A stretch of 64,000 nucleotides of DNA from assembly GCA_964019055.1 (NCBI GenBank), contig OZ025214.1, positions 5,889,358-5,953,357 on the forward strand, written 5' to 3'. A program made the position numbers and the translations under genes. The DNA comes from Anthopleura xanthogrammica (Eukaryota > Cnidaria > Anthozoa > Actiniaria > Actiniidae). Below, in pieces: positions 36,701 to 47,700 of this stretch. A model generated the notes under the pieces. It saw only the letters and a list, made by a program, of their open reading frames with translations, was not told where the DNA came from and made no database searches. Each line of letters opens with the position of its first letter. The first letter of the stretch is position 1.

Positions 36701-39700
36701 CAAGAGAGAATTGTCTTGTCATTCAAATGAAAGTAGGGGTGATGGTGGTGATGAATATGATACTCATGGACGATGTTGATAAACTTGACGAGTGAAGGTG
36801 GGTGGTAGTTATGTTGACTATGCTGATAAAGATGATGAAGATGATGAAGATGATGAAGATGAAGATGATGATGATGATTACAGTAGTGGTAGTGGTGATG
36901 GTGTTTACGATGGTAGCTGTGTTTGTAGTGGTGATGATGACGATGATGATGATTTTTTAATGAAGATGGTTTCTATGCAGCTGTTGTTACTGCTGCTGCT
37001 GATTATGATGATTTACTAATAACTAATATCAAGGATTCAACAAAACTGTTACCAACCTTCACACTCTCCAGGTCACACATAAAGTATTTGTCCCCATCCA
37101 ACTGTGCTACATTCAGAAACACCTCCTAGAGTATGACAAATCCATTCGATACTTAGCATCAAGGTTATCATGTGCCTCTAATTCCAATAATGCACAAACT
37201 GTTCCTTAAAACTGAACAAAGTACACAAGAAATCCCAGGTGGTGTAGTGGTAGTGTACTTGCCTCTCACCTCTGGGTCTCGGGTTTGATTCCTGGACTCA
37301 GCATCACATGTGAGTAGAGTTTGTTAGGCCTCTTCCTTTATTCAAGGGTTTTTCTCCAGGTTCTCTGGTTTTCCTCCCTCCAAAAAACCTAACACACTCA
37401 ATTCCAATTCAATCTTTGAGTTAGCCGTGCTAAGACTTTGATCAACCCTGAGAGATTGTTCAGTTTATGTTTCAATAAAATTTGATAGTTTTTTAATTAA
37501 CGTCTATTCAACTGGGGCTCAGAATTTTTTTCTGAGCACATTTCACAGTATGGTACGATCATATACACATTTCATTTAATTCACTCAATGAAACGTCAGG
37601 AAATATTGTCCTTACCAAGAGGCGTGAAAGACCAGCATCTGGTAATTGGTAGGACAGCATTTCAATTTGCTCAACAGTGGGTGCCAGACCTGCCGCCTGT
37701 AGGAAGCAAGAAAAATGTTTCAAAAAAGAAAGAAAAGTAGAGGGTGGCAAGGGTGGCCAATAAGAGTGGTAGTGCAGCAAAACACTTGCTGCTTGATTCT
37801 TGCAAACCCCTAAGTGAATTACTGCAGATGAGACTCGTTTTTACTTCTCGTTTTTACTTCTCTGTAAAGTGTGAGTTCAGCTTGCTTCGTGTTCTTTAGT
37901 TTGCCCCATCTGCATGCATTCAACTAATGAGGATGTTCAATAGACCTTTTCAGCTCTGGTGTAAAGTTTTCCCATTTCAGACCATGTGTCATTTCCTAGA
38001 GTATCATTTCTTTGTTTAATGGTTGCACATGAGAAGACACATGAATGTGGATTCAACTCAAACAAGGAATCTTATTCTCAAGGGAATCACACATGGTCAA
38101 TAATAATATTATTAGACACCAACCTGAACCATCTCTGATGGTGTTTTCAAGAGTGTCTTTAGTGTCTTGAAATCTCTCCCATATAACCTACAAACAAATG
38201 TCAATCTTAAAGCAGAGGTTTCAGAAAGCAAAGACTATGAAACTTAGTTTCTAAAGGTGGGACCACACTAAGCAATTCTACATGAGGCATTGCACTTATG
38301 ACAGGGAAGTTCGAATGGTGAGTCCTCCTTGATGACGACCACCCAGTGTTATGGTTTGTTGCTATGGAAACCACTCACTACCAATCTGATAGCATTACAT
38401 ACTCACGTGGTTACTTCTCCTTCAGGATGGTCAGATCCGTATCTCCCAGCCCTACCAGCAATCTGTTTAGCGTGTGAAGGAGTCAGTTCGTCCATAGAAT
38501 ACCCATCATATTTTTGTACTGAGTTAAAAACAATGCGCTTGATATTCCTATTAACATTAGAAAAAAATTAGGGAGCAAAAATTGGATAGCTACAAGTTTT
38601 TATTTCACTTGTCTAGCATAACTAAGTCAAACTATACAGAAATAAATCTTAGGTTGTAATATGGGGAGTCATTGCCACGTCTCCCTAGCCACAGGCTAAT
38701 GTTTGCCAGGTAAAGTGTGCACATTCAAATGCTTTATAAATGAGCCCCTGGCTTGGGAGAATTGGGCAACCACTTCCCATGGGTTTGAAGTTCGCAAAAA
38801 TCATGCACAATGTCACTAGTGACTACTACTGACTGCAAGGAGTTAAAACAAGCCTAAAAATAATGTTACATACAAGTTTAGCCCCATTCCTATGGCGTCT
38901 GAAGCGACCAGTATCTTATGCTCACTCTCGGGGTCGTTGAACTTGGATGCCTGCTCTACACGGGTTGCTAAGGAAGGGACAAAGTGGTGGTCAGTATCCT
39001 ATTTGCTTCACATGGAATTCATTGTTCCAACTCAGAGAATAGCAAAATCAATGTTGCAGCAGTTTTCCCAGTGGAATTGTCCCACAAATAACTACACCGT
39101 ATTTGCTTTAAAGAATGCTTTAAGGTAAAGGATTATGACGCAATGTTCTTTTACTTTCACAGAACAGTAAATAATTGAAACAATTTATAACCAATTATTT
39201 CAAATTCTGAGATATTCTAGCTAATTTCTTGAGCTTATTCATGAGACATAGCAACGGTAATGTATATGCAGGCATTCTGTGCTGTTACCATGATGGGAGT
39301 GTCAATGAAAGGTGCTAAAAATAAATGAAAATATCAAAGAAACAAGACAAACCTAATTCGTTTTTCAATAGCATGCTGTTGTGACAAAATAGGATTTTGT
39401 TGGACATCAATCAAAGTGTTTTTGACATTCTCTGAAAGCACAAAGTTTTCAAGTGCACTATGGAATGCCATAGAGACGCCTCGATTGACATCCACGAAAA
39501 CCTACTTTGTTGCCATAACAATTCTGCATGTGCTATTGAGAATGGAAGGTCATAGAGCCAATCCAGGAAGGATCTAATGCAGGGATTACCTGGTGGAAGA
39601 CCACCATACACAATGGCACACTTGTTGTGAGATGCTTTCTCGATGCGTTGACGAATAGTAAACAGTTCTCTCTGGGAAAAGGCAACCACACAGTCACCTG

Positions 39701-42700
39701 GCTTGACACGTGTGAGGTTACCTCCTGTAAAAAACAAAACGTTCTGATCAGGAAATAGCTAGAAAGAAGTCTTCCTCTATTTGATTCATGCACTGCACTA
39801 ATCAACAAACAACATTTTTCTTGATACACTGAAATAAGCTGTAGGCTGATCTAAGTCAGGGCACGGCTAACTCACAGATAAAATTGGAATTTAGCTTGTT
39901 AGGTTTTGCTCAGGTTTTTCTCTTACCAAGATGTCGAGAAGAAACTGTTAGAGGTCCTAAACGATTGTACCTCAGCACCTAAAACACAAACAATTTATCA
40001 AAATCATCATGGAATTTCAAAACATGAGCAAGAAACAAATATTGCTTTGGATTGTACATTATAATATCAATAGTAAATGATCCTTTCATGGCAATTGGTT
40101 GTTACAGGGGACTGTGCCATTCCAACCCTGCCTCAGCCACCCTAGCCCCTCTTTACCCCGACTGCACCCCATAATGGACCAAGGTGGGGGGACAAGAGGG
40201 TTCAGGAGCACTACATATATATATATATCTACCTCCAGTTCATCTCCACAGATGTCAGCCATACTCTGTATCAATTCAACTGCTGTGTCTTCTCCACATA
40301 CATGGATCTCCTCACACACGAGTCCTGTTAGTCCAAAACATGCACAAAGCATTTACTCATAAGGTTATGCTCATATTGGCTACAGTGTAGATGGAAATCA
40401 AGGATTGTGTAGTGGTAGTGCACTTGTCTCTATGGGGTCTCAGGTTTGAATCCTGGACTTAACATCACACATGAGTAGAATTGATTGGCTCTCCTTGATT
40501 AAGGGGTTTTTTTTGGTTCTCCAGTTTTTCTACCCTTGTAAAACCCAACACACTTGATCCAATTGAACTGTGAAATAGCTGTGTCCTGACTTAGATCAGC
40601 CCAGAGGTTGTTCTGGGGTTCAATCTGTGAGTTAGCCATGCCCTGACTTAGATCAGCCCAGAGGTTGTTTCAAGGTTTGATCAGGGAGTTAGCTGTGCTA
40701 TGCCTTGACTTGGATCAGGCCAGAGGTAGTTTCATTTGAAGGATTTGAACATAAAAAAGGTACACACCAAGTAATGCTCTGGTCCACGCCCAGCCACGCC
40801 TTGGATCACTCATCATTTGAATCTCATCAATAACTGCACACTCATCTAGAAAAGCACAATACTTGAGTACAGATATTATACAGCTATTTTATAAAAGGTT
40901 GGTGAAGGTTTTACATGTTGCATATTGCTTACCAAGCCTGAAATGTATCATATATATATGTGCAAATAGTGTCAGGACAAAAGAAAATATGCTGCAGACA
41001 AAGTCTGGGAAAATTAAATATTGCTATGAGCTTTCGTTGCTTGAATTCACATCACCCACACTGCATTTCGGGCTTGCTATGTAATATGCAAAATACCACA
41101 AGCAACAAATCCTTCCCCAAACTTTATTGAAATAGCTGTATATGAATATCTGAAACCACTGACAAACATTTTGTTCAATTTAACCCACACAATAGCTACA
41201 TGCATAGATAAAATTTTAAATCATAAAAAAATTGGAGCTTTGAAGACAACAAAAAACCTAGAATCTAGTACATTATTCAGAGGAAGGTTTTGCATTTATT
41301 TTGGAACTAAGAACAAAGAACATACATGATATTTTAGTACTTGTCATTTCTACAGTACAAGCAGCATGTGATGATGGCTCTTCTGCTGAAACGGCCCAAA
41401 GCCTCTCTTCTCCAGTCAGCATGTCACATGGAACACCCTACATTACCATGACAACACAGGATCACAAACATAAATTTATATGTTCACTGTACACAAACAT
41501 GAAAAGTATGTTATTAACAAGTAATAGCCCACTTTCAATATAATTTCTGGTTGAGTGATCATGCACAAACCAATTCAAGATGAGGCTCTGGGGAAACAAT
41601 GGAGTAATCCTAATATATTCTTTTGTTTCCCCAGAGCCTTGCCTTGAATTGTTTTGTGTGCGATCACTCAACCAGAATATCGAAAGTGGGCTGTTAATTC
41701 CATTATGGAGATTGATCATATGGCCCCATGTTTATTCCCGTGAGAATACAAACTTTTGGTTAACACTCTATAGCACAATCCCTGATAAATACTGGTTCAA
41801 TGTTCTAAACTTTACTTACAGCATCATTTGTTCTCTTGTATACTTCGGCTGCTAGCAGTCTGAGAGGTGAGCAGTAAATCCCTGATTTAGATGCTCTAAA
41901 TCTTTCTAGAGCAGTGTGCGTCTTGCCACTATTGGTGGGACCAGCATGGTAGTAGATTTTTCTTTTTAGTTTTCGAGCTTTTGGAAATCTAAAATGATTA
42001 AATGTTTGTACTGCAATTCTCCTATAAGTTTAATCGGGAGAGAGCCGCCAATATGAAGCCATATTATTGGATCAGAATTACTGCCCAATAGTAGAATCAA
42101 GATAGCAAGCTTATTGTGATTTTGAGCCACCAATACAGGTTTAAAAGAATATATTGATGGAATAGGAAGAAAATGGATTCTGTATTGGCCTTCATTGCAT
42201 TACAACTACAGTCAAGATGGAAATATACATTCTCTCCAGTACTTGGCATCTCAAAATTGCAATAAGCTATAAGAAGTAAACAATCATTAGTAAATCCAAT
42301 CTAAAATGGGTGATTATTACAGTGGTACCACTTCAGGACCTTGTTCCTTTAATAAAGGGTGTCTCCTGAATAGAGGTTTGTTTTACAGTAAATATGGGAA
42401 GAACATTTCGGGAGAACATTAGGGCATCTGCTTAAGGGGTGTACTGAATAGAAGTATCATTGTATTGTACTCTCTCACTACTCACAGATCATGGGGTCCT
42501 CGCAGGTCAGAGATTCTTTTCACCATTTCTATGTCGCAGTTCCTTGTTGGATACAGCTCATTTGCGTGTTTCAAGAAAAATGGAAATAAATCAAGCAAAT
42601 GTGCTGCAGAAAGAATAAAAGTAAGTATTATACATTGTTTCTCATTGGTGATAGCTTGTGCATGTGTTTTATAGTTAATGTAGGAAAGAATAGAATCTAC

Positions 42701-44369
42701 CTTGATTGGAATTAATGGCACACATGATACTGTTTAGACCAACATATTTCCTAAACTGTTTCCTCATTCTTTTTCTAAATAAATTAGTTGCTTTCTTGAA
42801 TTGATGATCTGTAAATCAATCAAAATGATGCAATATAAATCAAAATGTGATCAGTGCATGGCTGGATTAGTGGATGGATGGATGGATGGATGGATGGATG
42901 GATGGATGGATGGATGGATGGATGGATGGATGGATGGATGGATGGATGGATGGATGGATGGATGGATGGATGGATGGATGGATGGATGGATGGATGGATG
43001 GATGGATGGATGGATGGATGGATGGATGGATGGATGGATGGATGGATGGATGGATGGATGGATGGATGGATGGATGGATGGATGGATGGATGGATGGATG
43101 GATGGATGGATGGATGGATGGATGGATGGATGGATGGATGGATGGATGGATGGATGGATGGATGGATGGATGGATGGATGGATGGATGCATGGATGCATG
43201 GATGCATGGATGGATGGATGGATGGATGGATGGATTGATGGATGGATGGATGGATGGATGGATGGATGGATGGATGGATGGATGGATGGATGGATGCATG
43301 CATGCATGGATGGATGCATGTATGCATGGATGCATGCATGCATGCATGGACTGGGGGTGGATGGATAGAAGGATGGATGGAAGGTTGAGTTTTGAGTGGG
43401 TGGTGGGTGGGTGGATTGGGGGTGGATGGATAGAAGGATGGATGGAAGGATGAGTTTTGAGTGGGTGGTGGATGGATAGATTGGGGGTGGATGGATAGAA
43501 GGATGGATGGAAGGATGAGTTTTGAGTGGGTGGTGGGTGGGTGGATTGGGGGTGGATGGATAGAAGGATGGATGGAAGGATGAGTTTTGAGTGGGTGGTG
43601 GGTGGGTGGATGGATGAACAATTAATAGAATAACCTACCATTTAGTCCTTCGTTCTTAGCTGCATCCTTTATTCTTTCATCTGCCTGGAACTCCCACATG
43701 ATACTGTCTATTTCACCTACAGTATCAAATAAATATGTATACTACGTCATCTACTGGAACACCGATTAAGATGAGGGGGTAGAGGTGTGGCAAATTGTCC
43801 TAAACTGCTTATGCATACGAACCTTTGTGCAGTTTATAGGGTAAAAATCTTTCTCCACCAACATGAGGAAGATGTCCTATTTCAACATCACCATAGTCGT
43901 CTTCCTTGCCATCAAACTGGTCTGCAGGACCATAATTGTCAAATCTTTCTTTCTTTACCAAGGGTTTATATTTTGAACCCAGTTCTGTTTTACCACCATC
44001 TTTTCTCTTCAACGTCATTCCTTTTCTCCTTCCTCTGCGTTTATTGAAAGACGAACTACTCCAGTTTCTATATCCATGTATAAAGTGACACGCGCTTGCA
44101 GACGTAAAGTCCAAAAGTTTGTAAGAACTACTTTTAGTAAAAGCAGAATGATGAAGCTTGCATACTGGAGTCCAAAATGTGCATTTGTTCCTCTCGTTCA
44201 AAAACGCACACGAATTACTTTCAATACTTTGAGAAGTGACTGAATAACTGAAGCAGTTGACATGTATTTTTGACGAAGTTTTGAAAGTATGAGAAAAAAA
44301 AGTTGAAGATAAAGTTCCACAACTTCTGCGCGGAAAACACCGAATAACATAATTTCCCAAGATAGACAT
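33796..44369 (-). CDS. SUPV3L1: SUV3-type mitochondrial ATP-dependent RNA helicase
   Basis: NTP-dependent 3'-5' RNA/DNA helicase that, in other animals, works with PNPase in mitochondrial RNA decay. Eighteen exons on the - strand, in coding order: 44369-43823, 43716-43639, 42808-42701, 42603-42486, 41988-41820, 41437-41341, 40845-40768, 40324-40233, 39978-39927, 39724-39590, 38967-38874, 38547-38407, 38187-38124, 37696-37616, 37125-37057, 36692-36582, 36073-35925, 33961-33796. All introns are GT-AG and every junction keeps frame. The sum is 2,349 nt, or 782 codons, against 786 in human. Visible are Walker A GPTNSGKT (about 300-307), DEIQ (379-382), [17 protein letters not shown] (551-558) and the SUV3 C-terminal region ([33 protein letters not shown]). 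The N-terminal 150 residues are Ser/Arg/Lys-rich and poorly conserved, consistent with a mitochondrial targeting sequence. The short C-terminus ends TPPLASK. It is divergent with the VPS9 gene to the right. Exon boundaries are my assembly from sequence alone. Confidence 0.96.
34262..34431. repeat. 170-bp palindromic element in SUPV3L1 last intron
   Basis: Arms of about 48 bp, AGAGGCTTTGCAC and ATGGCAGCCATGACAGGAGG, are mirrored by CCTCCTGTCATGGCTGCCAT and GTGCAAAGCCTCT. The spacer is about 75 bp. It is transcribed within the pre-mRNA and could form a long hairpin. Confidence 0.8.
35111..35358. repeat. Fold-back element in SUPV3L1 last intron
   Basis: The left end GGCAATAGCCAATGTGCAT and the downstream AGCACAAAGCATGATGGGGA are answered by CCCAGAATGCTTTGTG and GATGCACATTGCCTATT at the right. 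A solo arm of the same family lies at about 1568-1616. Confidence 0.65.
35700..35840. repeat. Palindromic element in SUPV3L1 last intron
   Basis: The arms AGCTGTCATTATGGATGCAT and GCAAATGAGAT pair with ATCTCATTTGCATGCATCC and AACAGCCAT. The left arm has an internal duplication of GCAAATGAGA. Confidence 0.7.
36828..36955 (+). repeat. GATGAT trinucleotide-rich tract in SUPV3L1 intron
   Basis: Runs of GATGAA, GATGAT and GTGGTGATG give an Asp-rich frame (36792-37019, +) that has no support as a gene. It lies between SUPV3L1 exons 15 and 16. Confidence 0.8.
37231..37463 (+). mobile_element. tRNA-derived SINE, full length, in SUPV3L1 intron
   Basis: One of the best-preserved copies. The A box is TGGTGTAGTGG; the B box is GGTTTGATTCC (one mismatch from GGTTCGANTCC). 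The body has CACATGTGAGTAGAGTTTG, CAAGGGTTTTTCTCC and GGTTTTCCTCCCTCC, with a single tail unit ending AACCCTGAGAGATTGTT. It is antisense to the host gene. Confidence 0.85.
39366..39540. mobile_element. Diverged relative of MITE family A in SUPV3L1 intron
   Basis: The left arm shares TTGTTGGACATCAATCAAAG with GGTGGACGTCAATCAAAG of the 5429-5661 element. The ends CAATAGCATG and CATGTGCTATTG are inverted. It lies about 50 bp downstream, in gene sense, of SUPV3L1 exon 10, and the nearby frame on the - strand reads through it only by chance. Confidence 0.7.
39821..39910 (-). mobile_element. SINE tail fragment in SUPV3L1 intron
   Basis: The reverse complement of the SINE 3' part: GCTGATCTAAGTCAGGGCA, then CGGCTAACTCACAGAT and TTGGAATTTAGC. 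It stops after GGTTTTGCTCA, so the head is absent. Confidence 0.8.
40396..40733 (+). mobile_element. tRNA-derived SINE with three tail units in SUPV3L1 intron
   Basis: The head ATCAAGGATTGTGTAGTGG and body (CACATGAGTAG, TTAAGGGGTTTTTTTTGG) lead to three tail units with TGACTTAGATCAGCCCAGAG, the same twice and GACTTGGATCAGGCCAGAG. It demonstrates directly that tail units multiply while still attached to a SINE body. Confidence 0.85.
41515..41700. repeat. 186-bp palindromic element in SUPV3L1 intron
   Basis: The arms of about 75 bp carry AGCCCACTTTC, CTGGTTGAGTGATC and AGGCTCTGGGGAAACAA, with complements TTGTTTCCCCAGAGCC, GATCACTCAACCAG and GAAAGTGGGCT. The loop is short. Confidence 0.8.
42108..42272. 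repeat. Fold-back element in SUPV3L1 intron
   Basis: The ends ATAGCAAGCTTATTGTGATT and AATTGCAATAAGCTAT are inverted copies. The left arm (TTTGAGCCACCAATACAGGT) also matches pieces at about 15553 and 34130-34170, so this is a dispersed family. Confidence 0.65.
42870..43350 (+). repeat. (GGAT)n array, about 430 bp, in SUPV3L1 intron
   Basis: More than 100 GATG units are essentially perfect to 43187, then mixed with GCATG variants. It is open in several frames on both strands (WMDG and HPSI repeats), which explains the longest frames in the window. None is a gene. It sits between SUPV3L1 exons 2 and 3. Confidence 0.97.
43355..43620 (+). repeat. 65-bp minisatellite next to the GGAT array
   Basis: TGAGTTTTGAGTGGGTGG recurs at 43386, 43451, 43516 and 43581, an exact 65-bp period. 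Each unit also contains GGGGGTGGATGGATAGAAGG. It evidently grew out of the adjoining GGAT array. Confidence 0.9.
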
Positions 44370-44784
44370 GATTCCGCTCCTTGTTTTCTAACATTGAGGT
44401 TTAAAATGAACAGGTTATTTCATAGATATTACGAGAAAATGCAGAGGTTTTGCGCGCCTTCATCCACACATGGTTGCCGCCATTTTGAATTTGGTGTGCT
44501 CATAGGAGAGAACTGGAACCTATGGGCAAAATGATACGGTGGGGGAGAAGGGTGGGGAGAATTGCAAGATAAAAATGTTATCACAAATTTGAAAATTTAA
44601 CAAAAATACAGACAAAATATTAGAAAAGCAATACTTTAGTTTTATTCTTGGATTTCTTAAAACGTTTTGAGGGCAAAAACATTGATTTTTTCAATTTAGT
44701 TATTTTGGGTATTTTTCGACCTCCCCTCCCCCCTCAAGCACAGACGAACGGGCTTACTGGGTATTTTATTCAGATTTAAAAATT
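44370..44784. promoter_or_regulatory. Probable bidirectional promoter, SUPV3L1 / VPS9 gene
   Basis: This is the 415-bp gap between the divergent start codons of SUPV3L1 (44369, -) and the VPS9 gene (44785, +). It contains GCCGCCATTTTG at 44476-44487, which matches the reverse complement of the YY1 consensus common in promoters of nuclear genes for mitochondrial proteins (established knowledge). There is no clear TATA box at a fitting distance. That both genes are driven from here is inference. Confidence 0.55.
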
Positions 44785-47700
44785 ATGCCTCTTTCTGTGC
44801 CAGTTGAACCACCTTCGAGATCTTTTCTCGAGGCTGCTGAGTCCTCAAAGCTCTTAGACTGGGAGTTGGACTCAATAAAAACCGAAAGAGAGGAAACAGT
44901 CGCTCGTAGCTTATTCCATTATCGCAACTTGAAGTCGGAGTTGAAAAACCAGTGCGAAATTTCAAGGAACCTTCAAGAAGACATGGACGAAAGTAGTAGT
45001 TTCGAAGCATCTACAGTATGGGTTATGGGATCATGGGGAGCATTGGAGTCCCTTGAGGGGAAGAGAGAAGAATCCAAGGAGTATATGAAACGAGTAGTTC
45101 AACTATCAAGAGAGATTTTGACTCTTAAAATTCAGATCTTGTGCGCAAAGATTGTTCGTGTCAGTGCTGTAATCCAACAGTTACAGGTAACTCTAAAGTT
45201 CTGGCATTTTAATTAGAAAGAAATACCTTTAGGAAGATATCCAACAAATGTGAAATAATTTGCATTATGGAGAAATTCTCCAAAATCTGACTGATTGATT
45301 GATTCACTCACTCACTATTCATTCATGTATTCATTTCTGAAGGAGTTGGAGACATCAGATGGAGCCAAGTCAACCACACCACCTGAACTACTCTTTCAGA
45401 TGTTTGAGGAATGGGTTCAATCAAACGAACAGATATACAACTTGCAGTCCAGCATACTAGATTTAGAAGCCCAAAAAGTCAGGCAAGAAATTTATCTGTT
45501 TTTAATGATATGATTTGTGTGTGGGGGAGGGGGGCTTTTACTCAGTGTTCTTTGTATCTGCTTCCAAATCCTATGAAAGAATGTCTCTGCGAAGTAATGC
45601 AGGCAAAAAAATCATGCAACTTGTTGCATGCAAATTTTCATTGTTGCAAAGAGTAGAAAAAGCTTCTACTTTGTCGAAATTTTGTTGTTGCATGGGGTGG
45701 TAATTTACAAGCAACATTCACTTTGCAACTTGCATAATTTTTGCAGAGTGTTGCTAGATAATGTTGCAAGACAAGATGCATGAATTTGTTGCCCCTATTA
45801 CTGCACCTTAATTGACATCATTTTGTTCAATTTTTAGGCTTCACAAAAGTATACGAACAGAACGTGGAAGACGTCTTTCTGTGTCATCCATAGCAACAAA
45901 GGGTTCTTTTGCATCTGCCCTAGAGGACCACCCTGGTAAAAACACTGAATCAGAATTAATGCATCAGTTTGCTGATGAACCCATGGTATCCCATCTTCCC
46001 TCAAAACAAGAAGCAATGCTTGACAAACTACTGGTTGTGAGCTCTCAGAATAAGAGTTTTGAGTCGTTCAAGTTGAAAGCCTACATACGAGAATGCTGGG
46101 AAGTCAAGCATATTGATGACGATTTCCCTACTGGAGTTCACCCAGATAGATATCAGGAGTTCATTGGTGGAATGTGTCAGTATATTGTCGATAAACCAAC
46201 CTACAGCTTCTTGTCATACGATGCTGTTTTTGTAAGTTACTAAAATCAAGCAGATCACAAGCTTAGGACTTTGGGCAAACAAAAATAGAATGAAATCAAC
46301 AAAACATTTATTGGTCTTGACTGTGGCTCTTTTGCCATTCCCCCTCACCCCTCCCCTTTTATTAGCAAAACTTTGATTCTAAGATGTGATTGATAGTTGT
46401 TAAAAGTTTCGCAGGTTGGCATAAGATCAAGGTGGGCAGTTTCTGCAAAAATCTAAACAAGCTAATCCTTTGGCCTGAAATTGTCTTGCTCACATCTTGG
46501 AACTATTATTCTTACCTTAATAATTATTATTTACTAACTTAGTAAAACAAATTTTTGCAGGCAAAACTAGAGCATCACCTAATGCCTGAAATCTACAGCC
46601 GAGTTCAAGAACATGTCAGCAGACCAGAAGATGATGCCAAGCTAGCACGATTCGGCAAAAACCTTGCTTTCCTAAGCCAGTCACAGTATGGCATCAAACC
46701 TGAGTGTCAAGACATCAGTTTGTCACCTTACTATGCAGCAATTTCTGCCCTCAAGGCTTCTTCCATGTGCTTGATTCCTACTAGAAAGATTTTCCAGATA
46801 ATTAGAGCGGCAAAACTTGTGTTTGAGAATTTGAATGAGATAGCAGCACAAGATAATCGATGTCCACCTGGTGCAGGTAAGGCTGTAACTATTGGGTGAG
46901 GCACCCTAGCCAAGGGGTAGAGGCTGTCTTGGATGGGGCACATTAGTACATATTATAAAATCCTGGTAATAAGTGCCCTCAGTTATAAGCCTACTCCTGA
47001 TATCTTGCATTTATGGTGTTGATGACACATTAGAAATTGACTGGGAAAATGTGAAAAAGAAATGACCACCCCCCTCCCCCCCCCCCCCAAATACAAAACC
47101 ATCATTGTTGATAACTGTTTCAGTAATACTTCATTTGTTGTTGCAGATGAGTTCATGGACGTCTGGGTGTATGTAGTCCTCAAGGCAAACATCCCAAAAC
47201 TTGCCTCAGCAGTTGCCTACCTCAAGAACTACTGCAATCCTAATCTGGCATTCACTGAAGCTGGATATTATCTCTCTAGCGTAGAGTTTGCTTGCCAGTA
47301 CATACTTAGGCTAAATGAACATGAGTTCCCTGTCCATCAGGGCGAAAAGATTGATAGAATAGTAATATGTGAACAAAGAAGATATCAACAGCTCACAACG
47401 GAGGGGCGTCCAGTGTTTGAGATGGTTTCTGAGAATGAATGGTTGAAAGGGTATCGGCTGTTTGCTGTGAAAGAGTGGCAGTTGGATCCATTGAGGTAGG
47501 TTCCACATTGTCAATCTGCTCTTACAACTTCACCTTGCAAATCCATAACAGTTAGAAATAGTTTCAAATTTTATTGATCCTGGTAACATCCTCTTGGCTG
47601 ATCAAAGTCAGGGCACAGTTAATCCGCTGATCGAATTGGAATTTAGATTAATGGGTTTTGCAGAGGGAGGAAAACCAGAGAACCTGCAACCCTCCCCCCC

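Noticed and set aside
42482..42721. Uninterrupted 79-codon - strand frame as a single SUPV3L1 exon
   Set aside because: Only its second half matches the helicase. A clear acceptor (TTTCTGCAG) at 42604 and a separate upstream exon at 42701-42808 fit the phase and the protein.
42820..43641. Very long open frames on both strands (up to 273 codons)
   Set aside because: They are read-outs of the GGAT tetranucleotide and 65-bp repeats inside a SUPV3L1 intron. Repeats lacking stop codons give frames on both strands.
43809..44369. Frame of 186 codons as a complete intronless gene
   Set aside because: A donor at 43822 (AAAG|GTTCGT) joins in frame to further SUPV3L1 exons. The last few codons of the open frame are intron.
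45478..45479. GT donor for exon 2 of the VPS9 gene
   Set aside because: It joins exon 3 in a frame that stops after about 35 codons and loses the conserved sequence. The GC donor at 45483 restores the frame.
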